Shown here in pieces: positions 26,917 through 35,880 of a DNA stretch of 64,000 nucleotides (positions are counted from its first letter, which is position 1; every line of letters starts with the position of its first letter). Source of the DNA: a virus; the IMG/VR virus record IMGVR_UViG_3300042869_001172, positions 62,001 through 126,000 of that record; one strand, 5' to 3'. The notes beneath the pieces were generated by a model. It saw only the letters and a program-made list of their open reading frames with translations, searched no databases and was not told the DNA's origin. The position numbers were made by a program, and so were the translations under genes.

Positions 26917-27637
26917 AGTTTGTAGTAAGTGTAATCTTGAAAAAGAATTACCTAATTTTAGAAAAAGAAAAGATTCTAAAGATGGGTTTAGAACTGAATG
27001 TAAACAATGTTCTTATATGGTTTGGAAAAAATATAGGGATAATAACGATGAAAAAATAAAGGCTCAAAAAAGAAAAGAATACATTGATAACCGGGAAAAA
27101 ATATTATTAAAAGTTAAAAATTACCGAGAAGAAAATATTGATGTAATTAGGGTAAAAGATAATGATAGGTCAAAAAAAAGATACCAAAAAGACCCAAATC
27201 GGTATAAAATATATTATGAAAATAATAAAGAAACTATTTTAACTTATAAAAAAGAGTGGTCAGAAAAAAATAAAGAAAAAGTTAAAGTAAAAAGAAATCT
27301 TTATCATTCTTTAAGATTAAAAAATGATGTTATTTTTCGATTAAAATGTATTATGAGGTCTAGACTTTTATCATTTCTTAAAACCCGAAACATTAGTAAA
27401 ACTAATAAAACTTTCGATATTGTAGGGTGTTCACCGGAATTTCTTAAAGAACATTTAGAAACCCAATTTAGCGATGGTATGAGTTGGGATAACAGGGGTG
27501 AGTGGCATATTGACCACATCATTCCATTATCATCGGCAAAAACAGAAGACGAACTTTATAAGTTATGTCATTATGAAAATCTTCAACCATTATGGGCTGA
27601 AGATAATTTAAAAAAGAGTAACAAAATTATTGTATAA
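26906..27637 (+). CDS. HNH homing endonuclease (free-standing) 1
   Basis: A protein of 243 aa. An N-terminal Zn ribbon has Cys6, Cys9, Cys32 and Cys35. A long basic helical middle contains repeats like Y-x-E-N-N-K-E-x-I. The C-terminal HNH domain has HIDH at 201-204, IPLSS, and Asn225 in NLQPLWAEDN. This is a double-strand nuclease of mobile-element type that spreads by cutting alleles lacking it. It sits between uvsX and the RNase H gene, where no intron boundary is apparent, so it is free-standing. It is a close paralogue of the gene at 46190, with a 38-nt identical DNA stretch near the 3' end (27578-27615). The start ATG lies within the RHH gene. Confidence 0.88.
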   Translation: METKVCSKCNLEKELPNFRKRKDSKDGFRTECKQCSYMVWKKYRDNNDEKIKAQKRKEYIDNREKILLKVKNYREENIDVIRVKDNDRSKKRYQKDPNRYKIYYENNKETILTYKKEWSEKNKEKVKVKRNLYHSLRLKNDVIFRLKCIMRSRLLSFLKTRNISKTNKTFDIVGCSPEFLKEHLETQFSDGMSWDNRGEWHIDHIIPLSSAKTEDELYKLCHYENLQPLWAEDNLKKSNKIIV

Positions 27638-27653
27638 CCTTAAATAGGTTTAA

Positions 27654-28652
27654 TTGAAAAAAACATTATTAATTGACGGTGCCAACTTAATGAAGATTGG
27701 GTATCACGGAGTTAAAGAACTTTATAGTGATAAAAATCATTCGGGTGCTATCTACCACTTTATCAACACCATTAGAAAATTCCTTGAGGAACATAATTAC
27801 GATAAGGTAGTTGTTATGTGGGATGCCGAACATAGTTCGTCCACTCGGAAAGAACTTTATCCTCAATATAAGACAAATAGAAAACAAAATATTAATGAAT
27901 ATGAACTTGAATCATATCTAACTCAAAACGCTCGTATTAAAGAATATCTTGAGGAGGTCTTTGTTAGGCAAGTTGAAACGCCTCATAACGAAGGAGACGA
28001 CCTTATTGCGTATTATTGTAAAATGTCAACCAACGAAGACATTACCATATTTTCATCAGATAAGGACCTTACACAGCTTATCTCGGATAAAGTATCCGTT
28101 TACTCACCAAACTCAAAACAATACTTTAAACAGGGTGATATGATTACCATCAATAAAGTTCAAATTCCCCACTATAATGTCTTAACTTGTAAAATTCTTA
28201 CAGGAGATAATTCTGATAATATTAATGGTATTGAGGGTTTAGGTGAAAAAACTTTAGTTAAATTATTCCCTGATATGCAGGTTAAACCATGCACTATGGA
28301 AGAAATACGAGTTAATGCAGGAAATATCGTGCAAGAAAAAAAATCAAAAGTATTGGAAAATATTTTGATTGGTAAAACAAAAAATGGTATACTTGGTGAA
28401 GAGTTTTACACTACAAACAAAAAAATAGTCGATTTATCTAACCCCTTAATTACAGAAAATGCGAAAGAATTAGTAAACCAAATTATTACTGACACGATTG
28501 ACCCCACCGATAGGGGATACAAAAATCTAATGAGACTTATGATGGAAGATGGTCTCTTTAAATATCTTCCAAAAAACGATGAGGCTTGGGTGAATTTCCT
28601 AAGACCATTTATGAAATTAACAAGAAAAGAAAAACGAAACACAAACAAATGA
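27654..28652 (+). CDS. rnh: RNase H / 5'-3' exonuclease (FEN/PIN family)
   Basis: A protein of 332 aa. Metal-binding acidic residues of the flap nuclease family appear in order: Asp8 (LLIDGANL), Asp57 (VMWDAE), Asp115/116 (NEGDDLIA), Asp136/138 (SSDKDL), and Asp185/188 (TGDNSDNI), followed by a helix-hairpin-helix (GIEGLGEKT). It removes RNA primers and 5' flaps during lagging-strand synthesis. T4 RNase H is 305 aa. Start: TTG at 27654 is used because the catalytic Asp8 lies before any in-frame ATG. It is coupled to the next gene through an ATGA overlap and belongs to the replication block. Confidence 0.87.
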   Translation: MKKTLLIDGANLMKIGYHGVKELYSDKNHSGAIYHFINTIRKFLEEHNYDKVVVMWDAEHSSSTRKELYPQYKTNRKQNINEYELESYLTQNARIKEYLEEVFVRQVETPHNEGDDLIAYYCKMSTNEDITIFSSDKDLTQLISDKVSVYSPNSKQYFKQGDMITINKVQIPHYNVLTCKILTGDNSDNINGIEGLGEKTLVKLFPDMQVKPCTMEEIRVNAGNIVQEKKSKVLENILIGKTKNGILGEEFYTTNKKIVDLSNPLITENAKELVNQIITDTIDPTDRGYKNLMRLMMEDGLFKYLPKNDEAWVNFLRPFMKLTRKEKRNTNK

Positions 28653-28963
28653 AAGTATTAGTAGAAGGACACAAGTACGAGTTATCAAACTTTGAAAACA
28701 AAGAGGAACAAGGACAGGCATTACAATTTATTCAAAAAGAACCAATAACTGAAGGTTCAACAGAATTAAAGACAATCGCCGATGGTACAACAAATGAGGA
28801 ATTAATTGAAATGTTGTTAAACAGAATGAATTACTTACAAAGTAAATTCCCTTGTCGCGAAAACGCAATTGCTATTACCAAATTAGACGAAGCTCTTTTA
28901 TGGTTAAACAAAAGAACCTCCGACAGAATAAAAAGAAATGTTGAGGGAAAACAAATAGTATAA
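28649..28963 (+). CDS. small helical protein, possibly related to Acb2/DUF7681-type hairpin proteins
   Basis: A protein of 104 aa when started at the ATG overlapping the RNase H stop (ATGA); the longer frame from 28586 only adds residues overlapping the RNase H coding region. A beta-like N-terminus MKVLVEGHKYEL is followed by two helices (EELIEMLLNRMNYLQ and CRENAIAITKLDEALLWL) and NVEGKQIV. The C-RENA-TKL-EAL-WL pattern recurs in small phage proteins that I associate, without certainty, with cyclic-nucleotide-sponge hairpin proteins such as anti-CBASS Acb2. The family call is tentative; coupling to replication genes suggests early expression. Confidence 0.55.
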   Translation: MKVLVEGHKYELSNFENKEEQGQALQFIQKEPITEGSTELKTIADGTTNEELIEMLLNRMNYLQSKFPCRENAIAITKLDEALLWLNKRTSDRIKRNVEGKQIV

Positions 28964-28987
28964 TTAAAAACAAACAAACTTAAAATT

Positions 28988-29440
28988 ATGAAAGAACAAG
29001 AAAGTACCAAGATGGAGTTCTTATTATCATTAAATGATAATATTGTAGTTCAAAGATTCTTTAATGTAAGGGGGTATATTCCAAAGGCGAAGAACTCGAT
29101 TGAGCTGTATGAGTTCATTGCGGAATTCAAGGACGAACTTCAAGAGTATTTGAAAATGAAAACATTGGCGTATATGATGGACAATCAAGATTCCATTATG
29201 AATGACCCAACAATTATGGACACATCGTTTACTGATGGCCCTGAAGTGTTTAACATTTATATTAAATTAGGTGAACAGACAATTTGTCATAGAGTTTTTG
29301 ATGGAAAATTTTATCCACCGAAAGTTAGGTATACTGTCGATGTAAGACCTTTCTTGAAGGAAACTCTTCGAGGATTGACTGACATTTTTTCAGACAAAAA
29401 ATTAAGTTACAATTATTTGGAACTTGACTTGGCTAGGTAA
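28988..29440 (+). CDS. unknown protein of the replication module
   Basis: A protein of 150 aa with mixed helices and a beta-rich second half (FNIYIKLGEQTICHRVF, then RYTVDVRPFLK). No catalytic signature. Located between a small gene and gp41 helicase, 37 nt ahead of it. A helicase-loading or replication accessory role is plausible from position alone, but there is no recognisable similarity to T4 gp59 (217 aa). Confidence 0.6.
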   Translation: MKEQESTKMEFLLSLNDNIVVQRFFNVRGYIPKAKNSIELYEFIAEFKDELQEYLKMKTLAYMMDNQDSIMNDPTIMDTSFTDGPEVFNIYIKLGEQTICHRVFDGKFYPPKVRYTVDVRPFLKETLRGLTDIFSDKKLSYNYLELDLAR

Positions 29441-29476
29441 GTATTTAATAATACAAGGATAACTTTAAAATAAATT

Positions 29477-31915
29477 ATGAATAAAAATTTCGATTACTTA
29501 GGTAACACATTTCAAATACAATTACTAAATCAGATAATAGTAGATAAAGATTTTTCATCATCTATAATGGATGTTATTGAGTCAGTGTATTTTGATAATA
29601 AGTATTTTAAAATCATTTTACAGATGACAAAAGAGTACTACAAAAAATATGAATCAACACCAAATTTTGATACTTTAGGGCAAATTGTTAGGTCCGAAAT
29701 CTCACAGGAAATGGTCGCTAAGATTGTTTTAGATACAATCAAACAAATTCAGGACGCTCCAATTGAAGGAACAATGTTCGTTCAAGAGAAGGCGTTGAAA
29801 TTTTGTAAACAACAAGAACTACAGAAGGCGATGGATAAGGCTCAGAAAATTATTACCCAAGGAGACTTTGAATCATATGATAAAGTTGAAGGTTTGATGA
29901 GAGACGCATTGCAGGTCGGAGAGGTTGATAAAGGTCAGACAGATATATTTGAAAATTTAGATACTGTCTTAGACGAAGACTACCGACACCCAATCCCAAT
30001 GGGTATTCCGGGAATTGACAAATTATTGAAAGGTGGTTTAGCAAAAGGGGAAATTGGGGTTATATTAGCACCAACAGGTGTTGGCAAGAGCTGTCCAAAC
30101 TCTGAACCGGTTTTAACACCTCAAGGATGGGTAAAAATGGGTGAAGTAAAACTTGGGGATAAGGTTATTGGTAGTGATGGGAAAGAACAATATGTGATAG
30201 GTGTTTACCCACAAGGTGTTAGACCAATTTATAAAGTAGAGTTTAGTGATGATACTTTTGTGAATTGTGATGAAGAACATCTTTGGAGTGTTAATACATT
30301 GAACATGAGAACCGCTAAAACAAGGGTTAATGGTAAGGGTGTTTATAAACCGAACTATGGGTATAAGGTTGTTAAAACCTCTGATATGATGAAAGATATT
30401 AAGAAGAGAGGTCGATATAACTATAGATTACCTGTGGTAAGTCCGGTCGATTTTGAAAAAAGAGAAGTGTTGATAGACCCATATTTACTTGGGTTATTGT
30501 TGGGAGATGGTAGTATTTGTGATAGTGGTGTCCGTATAAGTACTAAGGACGATGAGTTATTTGATTCCATTGAATGTCTTGGTGAACATTCATCGTTTAA
30601 TGAATATTATAGAACTGAAACTAAAAGTATAAAATCAATAAACTTAAAGGGTAAAATAAAAGAACGACTAAAAGTTTATGATTTGTTAAATAAAAAGTCT
30701 AACAATAAATTTATACCAAAAGATTATCTTTATAATTCATTAGATGTAAGAGTTTCATTATTACAAGGTTTAATGGATACTGATGGGCATGTTGATAAAA
30801 AAGGGACGGTTCAATTTACGACGATATCGGAACAATTGTGTAATAATGTTAGGGAATTAGTTTTATCTTTGGGTGGAACTGTTCGAATTAACACTAAAAT
30901 ACCGACTTATACTTATGACGGAGAGAAGAAAGAGGGTCAGTTGGCTTACACGATAACAATGTCTTTTGCAAATGACGTTGTTCCGTTCAAATTACTAAGA
31001 AAAGTTGGTAGATATTATAAGAGGGAGAAATATGTTGAACAGAAATATGTCAAGTCGATAACTTATTCTCATGATGAGGAGGCGACTTGTATTAAAGTTT
31101 CTAATCCGGACGAGTTATACGTGACTAGAGATTATGTTTTAACACATAACACAACCATTTTATCAAAAATTGCAAACACTGCTTTTAATTTAGGTTACAA
31201 TGTTTTACAAATATTCTTCGAGGATAACCCAAAAATTATCCAAAGAAAACATTTTACGATGTGGACAGGTATTGAACCGGATAATTTAGTATTACATAAA
31301 GAAGATGTAATGTCTAAAATTACTGAAATTAAAGAAACGATGCAAAATCGTTTAATATTGAAGAAATTGGCTTCAGACACTATGACAATGAATCAAATCA
31401 AAACTCAAGTTAGAAAAATGATTGCTGACGGTATTAAAATTGATTTAGTTTTAGTGGATTACATTGATTGTATTTTACCGGAATCAAGTAGTAAAGATGA
31501 GTGGAAAGCGGAAGGTTCAGTAATGAGAGGATTTGAGGCGATGTGTCACGAACTTGATTTAGTCGGGTGGACGGCAACACAAGGTAATAGGTCTTCAATA
31601 TCTGCTGAGGTAGTAACAACTGACCAAATGGGGGGGTCAATCAAAAAGGCTCAAGTAGGACACGTTATTATATCGGTTGCAAAAACATTGACACAAAAAG
31701 AAATGAATTTAGCGACAATTGCAATCACTAAATCTCGTCTTGGAAAAGATGGGGTAGTATTTGAAAATTGTAAATTTAATAATGAATTACTTGAAATTGA
31801 TACAGAAAGTTCAGTCACTTTCTTAGGGTTTGAAGAACAACAAGAAGATAGAAAAAGAGATAGAGTTAAAGAACTTTTAGAAAAAAGAAAACAAAGAGAA
31901 TCACAACAAAATTAA
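29477..31915 (+). CDS. gp41: replicative DNA helicase gp41 (DnaB-like) interrupted by an intein
   Basis: A precursor of 812 aa; removing the intein (residues 206-558) leaves 459 aa, near T4 gp41 (475 aa). The N-terminal helical domain (1-175) is followed by the RecA-like motor. Walker A is split, with APTGVGKS before the intein and TTILSK after it. The second half has [12 protein letters not shown], Walker B (LVLVDYIDC) and the GWTATQGNR motif near the C-terminal region. It unwinds the fork for the phage polymerase. Because the P-loop is divided by the insertion, the helicase should be inactive until splicing. The gene lies directly ahead of the ribonucleotide reductase genes. Confidence 0.92.
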   Translation: MNKNFDYLGNTFQIQLLNQIIVDKDFSSSIMDVIESVYFDNKYFKIILQMTKEYYKKYESTPNFDTLGQIVRSEISQEMVAKIVLDTIKQIQDAPIEGTMFVQEKALKFCKQQELQKAMDKAQKIITQGDFESYDKVEGLMRDALQVGEVDKGQTDIFENLDTVLDEDYRHPIPMGIPGIDKLLKGGLAKGEIGVILAPTGVGKSCPNSEPVLTPQGWVKMGEVKLGDKVIGSDGKEQYVIGVYPQGVRPIYKVEFSDDTFVNCDEEHLWSVNTLNMRTAKTRVNGKGVYKPNYGYKVVKTSDMMKDIKKRGRYNYRLPVVSPVDFEKREVLIDPYLLGLLLGDGSICDSGVRISTKDDELFDSIECLGEHSSFNEYYRTETKSIKSINLKGKIKERLKVYDLLNKKSNNKFIPKDYLYNSLDVRVSLLQGLMDTDGHVDKKGTVQFTTISEQLCNNVRELVLSLGGTVRINTKIPTYTYDGEKKEGQLAYTITMSFANDVVPFKLLRKVGRYYKREKYVEQKYVKSITYSHDEEATCIKVSNPDELYVTRDYVLTHNTTILSKIANTAFNLGYNVLQIFFEDNPKIIQRKHFTMWTGIEPDNLVLHKEDVMSKITEIKETMQNRLILKKLASDTMTMNQIKTQVRKMIADGIKIDLVLVDYIDCILPESSSKDEWKAEGSVMRGFEAMCHELDLVGWTATQGNRSSISAEVVTTDQMGGSIKKAQVGHVIISVAKTLTQKEMNLATIAITKSRLGKDGVVFENCKFNNELLEIDTESSVTFLGFEEQQEDRKRDRVKELLEKRKQRESQQN
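30092..31150 (+). mobile_element. in-frame intein with LAGLIDADG endonuclease in gp41 P-loop
   Basis: A 353-residue insertion. It begins with Cys1 ([13 protein letters not shown]), has a block B-like CDEEHLW, and two LAGLIDADG motifs (LLGLLLGDG and [10 protein letters not shown]), a homing endonuclease domain. It ends with YVLTHN and the +1 extein residue is Thr. Cys1, the C-terminal His-Asn and the +1 Thr complete the splicing set, so it should be active. The junction falls between GKS and TT of Walker A, the commonest kind of site for helicase inteins because the target is invariant. Confidence 0.95.
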
Positions 31916-31922
31916 AAAAAAA

Positions 31923-32873
31923 ATGAAAGAAAAAATATTAGAACCAAATAATGACCGATTTGTCATTTTCCCAATAGAACATAATGATATTTGGGAATAT
32001 TATAAACAACACCAAGCCGCGTTTTGGACGGCAGAAGAAGTGGATTTATCTAACGATATTAGAGATTGGGAAAATCTATCGGATAATGAAAGATATTTCC
32101 TTAAAAATATATTAGCGTTCTTTGCTGCCTCTGATGGTATCGTAAATGAAAACTTGGCAGAAAATTTCTTAAAAGAAGTTCAATATGCTGAGGCGAAATT
32201 CTTCTACGGATTCCAAATTATGATGGAGAATATTCACTCATTAATGTATTCTTTATTGATAGATACTTATGTGTCTGACGACAAAGAAAAAGATGAATGC
32301 TTCCATGCAATTGATAGACTACCGGCAGTTCAAAAGAAAGCTAAATGGGCGCTTGATTGGATTGAGAATGCTTCATTCCAAGAAAGATTAGTTGCATTTG
32401 CGGCTGTTGAGGGTATATTCTTTTCCGGTTCGTTTTGTTCTATCTTTTGGATGAAATCGAGAGGAATTATGCAGGGATTATGTAATGCTAATAGTCTTAT
32501 CTTTAAAGATGAGAACTTACATTGTGATTTTGCGATTCACTTAATTAACAATCATGTGGAGAACAAACCAACTGAAAAAAGAATTAAAGAAATCTTATTA
32601 TCTGCGTTAGAAATTGAAAAAGAGTTTATTACTGAATCATTACCAGTATCTTTAATTGGTATGAATTCGAACTTAATGAAACAATACCTTGAATTTGTTA
32701 CTGATGGATTGTTAGTTAAATTTGGATGTAAAAAACATTTTAATGTTGAACAACCATTTAAATTTATGGAACAAATTGCTGTTGAAACAAAAGGTAATTT
32801 CTTTGAATCAAGAACAATGGAATATCAAAAAGCTAAATTAGGGGAATCATTAACATTTACGGAGGATTTCTAA
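31923..32873 (+). CDS. nrdB: ribonucleotide reductase class I small subunit (NrdB)
   Basis: A protein of 316 aa with a complete di-iron/tyrosyl-radical set by pattern: Asp71, Glu102 and His105 (ENIH), radical Tyr109 (four after the His), Glu163 (AAVEGIFF), and Glu197 and His200 (DENLH). It generates the radical used by NrdA to make dNTPs for phage DNA. It begins 7 nt after the gp41 stop and precedes nrdA, reversed from T4 order. No intron or intein is present. The C-terminal ESLTFTEDF tail fits the NrdA-docking peptide of the family. Confidence 0.95.
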   Translation: MKEKILEPNNDRFVIFPIEHNDIWEYYKQHQAAFWTAEEVDLSNDIRDWENLSDNERYFLKNILAFFAASDGIVNENLAENFLKEVQYAEAKFFYGFQIMMENIHSLMYSLLIDTYVSDDKEKDECFHAIDRLPAVQKKAKWALDWIENASFQERLVAFAAVEGIFFSGSFCSIFWMKSRGIMQGLCNANSLIFKDENLHCDFAIHLINNHVENKPTEKRIKEILLSALEIEKEFITESLPVSLIGMNSNLMKQYLEFVTDGLLVKFGCKKHFNVEQPFKFMEQIAVETKGNFFESRTMEYQKAKLGESLTFTEDF

Positions 32874-32885
32874 AATAAAAACAAT

Positions 32886-35312
32886 ATGATGTCATTAAAG
32901 ATTAAAAAAAGAGGGGGAGATGAAGTTTCATTTAACCCTCAAAAAATTTATAATAGGGTTAAACGAGCGGCAAAAGGTTTAAATGTTAATTCAGATGAAA
33001 TTTTTATTAAGGTAATTACCTCGGTTCCGACTGAAGGATTTATTACGACTAAAGAGTTAGATAAATTGGTTTATGAGATTGCGGCGGCTTACACTGGTAG
33101 TCATCACGATTACTCAAGATTGGCTTCTTCAGTTGCTATTTCGGCATATCATAAAGACACTGATAGTAGTTTTTGTAATACTATGAAACGTTTACACGAG
33201 GATGGTGTTATTAATGACATATTAATTGATACAATTAACGAATATGGGTGGGGAGATATTGATTCTGTAATAAATCACGATAATGATTATAATTTTGATT
33301 ATTTTGCGTGGAAATCATTACAGGAAATGTATTTGTTGAAGACTCCGAAAGGTGTTGTAATTGAAAGACCGCAACATATGTATATGAGGGTCGCATTATG
33401 GGTTACTAAATCTTTTGAAGAGGCGGTTGAATATTACAATTCATTATCAAACCAACTTATTTCTCCTGCGACTCCAATCATGATTAATGCGGGTACTAAA
33501 ACACCTCAATTGGCGTCTTGCGTGTTGAAATATAATAATGGGGATTCAAGAGAAGGGTTATTACAAACATTCAATGATATTTCGACTTATTCGTCAGACG
33601 CAGCAGGAATTGGATTATCAATGTCTAACATTCGTAGTAAAGAAAGTCGTATTAATTCGTCAGGAGGATTTGCGGGTGGATTATTAAAATATTTGAAAAT
33701 TGTTAATGAAGGGTTGAGATTCTTTAATCAACAAGGTAGAAGACCGGGTAGTGCTGCTATCTACATAGAACCTTGGCATAAAGACATAATGGACTTACTT
33801 GAAATCAAAAAAAATACAGGTGCTGAGGAATTGAGAGCAAAAGATTTATTTACCTCAATTTGGTTACCGGACAATTTTATGAACGCAGTTAAGAACAACG
33901 ATGACTGGTATTTATTCTGTCCTAACGACATTATTAAAGCGGGTATTAAACCATTACAGGAAGCTTATGGTGATGAGTATGAATCAAATTACGATAAGGC
34001 GGTTGAACTTGGTTTAGGTAAGAAAGTGAAAGCTCAGACAATTTGGAATAAGATTATTGAATCTCAAGTTGAAACCGGGGTTCCTTACTTATGTTCTAAA
34101 GATAGTGCTAACAGAAAGACAAACCATCAAAACATTGGAGTGATTAAACAATCTAACCTATGTAATGAGATTTACCAATATACAGATGAGAACACTACCG
34201 CAATCTGTACATTATCATCTATGGTGTTGAAGAACTTCATTATAAAAGGTGAGTTCGACTTCAACTTACTTTACAGTGAGGTTAGAAAGGTTGTTAGAGC
34301 ACTTAATAAAGTTGTGGACATCAATAGTTATTCAACTGAACAAGGAAGAAAAGGAGGGTTAGAACAAAGAGCAATAGCAATTGGAACTCAAGGTCTTGCA
34401 GATGTCTTTTTTTTAATGGATTATATTTTTACATCTGAAGAAGCGAAAAAACTTAATAAAGATATTTTTGAAACAATCTATTTCGCGGCAATCTCTGAAA
34501 GTAGTTTTCTATGTCAAGAAGGTTTATTCCAACCATATAAGTTTTTTGAAGGTTCACCGATGTCTCAAGGAGTATTCCAATTTAATATGTGGGGAATGAC
34601 TGAAGATAATTTATCAGGTCGTTGGGATTGGAATGGATTGAAAGATAATGTTTCAAAATATGGTGTTTGTAATTCATTATTTACCGCTCAAATGCCCGTT
34701 GCGTCTTCAGCTAAAATTACAGGTTCATTTGAAATGACAGAACCGGCTCACTCAGCGTTATTTAATCGTCGTGTAGTTGGTGGGGAAATTTTAATTGTTA
34801 ATAAATATTTAATTAATGATTTTGAAAAATTAGGTGTTTGGTGTGAAGATTTAAAAAATGAAATTATTATGAATGAAGGTTCGATTCAAAATATTAACTT
34901 TAATCATTATTTAGATAATGAAGATAAGAATTACAATAAAAAAGTTAAAAGGATTGAACATTTAATACCAAAATATAAAACAATTTGGGAAATCTCTCAA
35001 AGAGAACTGATTGATATGTCAGCTGACCGAGCACCATTTATAGACCAATCACAGTCAATGAATATCTACATGTCTGAACCAACATTATCAAAAATTTCAT
35101 CATCCCATTTTCATTCTTGGGGTAAAGGGTTAAAAACTCTTTGTTATTATGTTAGAACTAAAGCAATTTCAACCGGAGCTAAACACTTAGCGGTTGATAT
35201 TTCAAAAGTACAACAACCAATAGTTAAAGTCGATAAACCAAAAATAAATTTAATTGAAGAAGTTGTTAAACCAACTGATTCTGAATTTGAATGTTTTGGT
35301 TGTGGTTCATAA
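32886..35312 (+). CDS. nrdA: ribonucleotide reductase class I large subunit (NrdA)
   Basis: A protein of 808 aa. An N-terminal ATP-cone-like allosteric domain occupies about residues 1-95. Active-site residues by pattern: Cys212 (ASCVLKYN), Asn424, Cys426 and Glu428 (SNLCNEI), Cys441 (ICTLSSM), the radical-transfer Tyr pair in LCYYVRT, and a C-terminal CFGC pair that relays reducing equivalents. It reduces ribonucleoside diphosphates together with NrdB. It starts 12 nt after nrdB and ends ahead of a strong terminator that closes the replication/nucleotide module. All key residues are present, so it is probably active. Confidence 0.95.
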   Translation: MMSLKIKKRGGDEVSFNPQKIYNRVKRAAKGLNVNSDEIFIKVITSVPTEGFITTKELDKLVYEIAAAYTGSHHDYSRLASSVAISAYHKDTDSSFCNTMKRLHEDGVINDILIDTINEYGWGDIDSVINHDNDYNFDYFAWKSLQEMYLLKTPKGVVIERPQHMYMRVALWVTKSFEEAVEYYNSLSNQLISPATPIMINAGTKTPQLASCVLKYNNGDSREGLLQTFNDISTYSSDAAGIGLSMSNIRSKESRINSSGGFAGGLLKYLKIVNEGLRFFNQQGRRPGSAAIYIEPWHKDIMDLLEIKKNTGAEELRAKDLFTSIWLPDNFMNAVKNNDDWYLFCPNDIIKAGIKPLQEAYGDEYESNYDKAVELGLGKKVKAQTIWNKIIESQVETGVPYLCSKDSANRKTNHQNIGVIKQSNLCNEIYQYTDENTTAICTLSSMVLKNFIIKGEFDFNLLYSEVRKVVRALNKVVDINSYSTEQGRKGGLEQRAIAIGTQGLADVFFLMDYIFTSEEAKKLNKDIFETIYFAAISESSFLCQEGLFQPYKFFEGSPMSQGVFQFNMWGMTEDNLSGRWDWNGLKDNVSKYGVCNSLFTAQMPVASSAKITGSFEMTEPAHSALFNRRVVGGEILIVNKYLINDFEKLGVWCEDLKNEIIMNEGSIQNINFNHYLDNEDKNYNKKVKRIEHLIPKYKTIWEISQRELIDMSADRAPFIDQSQSMNIYMSEPTLSKISSSHFHSWGKGLKTLCYYVRTKAISTGAKHLAVDISKVQQPIVKVDKPKINLIEEVVKPTDSEFECFGCGS

Positions 35313-35331
35313 TAAAATGAATACATATAAT

Positions 35332-35357
35332 AATCCCGGCAATGTCGGGATTTTTTA
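35332..35357 (+). terminator. terminator after nrdA
   Basis: Arms AATCCCG and CGGGATT around GCAATGT, with a six-T run. Separates the replication module from tail module II. Confidence 0.85.
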
Positions 35358-35365
35358 TTTTTAGG

Positions 35366-35372
35366 TATTTAT
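35366..35372 (+). promoter_or_regulatory. candidate late promoter TATTTATAAGAAATAA before gp25
   Basis: Begins 9 nt after the terminator and ends 31 nt before the gp25 ATG, as expected for a promoter restarting transcription into tail module II. Confidence 0.52.
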
Positions 35373-35403
35373 AAGAAATAATCACAAGACTATAATTATA
35401 GAT

Positions 35404-35874
35404 ATGGCAGATGGAACAACATATGGTATTAATTTTCCTTTCAGAGATTCTGTAAAAGGGGATTATCTACAACTTACTGAGTATGAGTCGCAGGAAATTA
35501 AAGCCGATTTAATTCACTTACTTCTAACCCGTAAAGGGTCAAGATATTATTTACCAACTTTTGGAACAAGACTCTATGAGTTTTTATTTGAACCGTTCGA
35601 TGGATTAACATTTGACGCCATTGAATCAGACATTCGAGATGCTGTCGGTACTTTTATGCCTAATTTATTATTAAACCAAATAACTATAAGTCCCGCAGAC
35701 CCAATGGAAGAAGTTGATTTAGCAACAGGAACTGCAACTGTTGGTTCTAGTGAATCGTCAATTTATAGATTCCCCGGTAAAGGAACTTCAGAATATACCG
35801 CAAAAATAAAAATAGATTACTCGACCAATAATACAACTTTTGGTCCGAGTGATTTTGTTATAATTAATATTTAA
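35404..35874 (+). CDS. gp25: baseplate wedge protein gp25
   Basis: A protein of 156 aa with the gp25/lysozyme-like wedge pattern: YGINFPFRDS, an EIKADLIHLLLTRKGSRYYLP-type helix and turn, then GTRLYEFLFEPFDG (Glu63-Pro64; the Arg of the usual EPR motif is Phe here) and helix AIESDIRDAV. gp25 nucleates sheath assembly on the baseplate with gp6. Slightly longer than T4 gp25 (132 aa), the extra sitting in a Ser/Gly-rich loop near residue 110. It is followed 6 nt later by gp6, the same partner order seen in many contractile systems. Confidence 0.88.
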   Translation: MADGTTYGINFPFRDSVKGDYLQLTEYESQEIKADLIHLLLTRKGSRYYLPTFGTRLYEFLFEPFDGLTFDAIESDIRDAVGTFMPNLLLNQITISPADPMEEVDLATGTATVGSSESSIYRFPGKGTSEYTAKIKIDYSTNNTTFGPSDFVIINI

Positions 35875-35880
35875 TATCAT

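Noticed and set aside
28586-28648. Upstream start for the 104-aa gene
   Set aside because: The extension is an out-of-frame reading of the RNase H 3' end; the ATGA overlap start is typical here.
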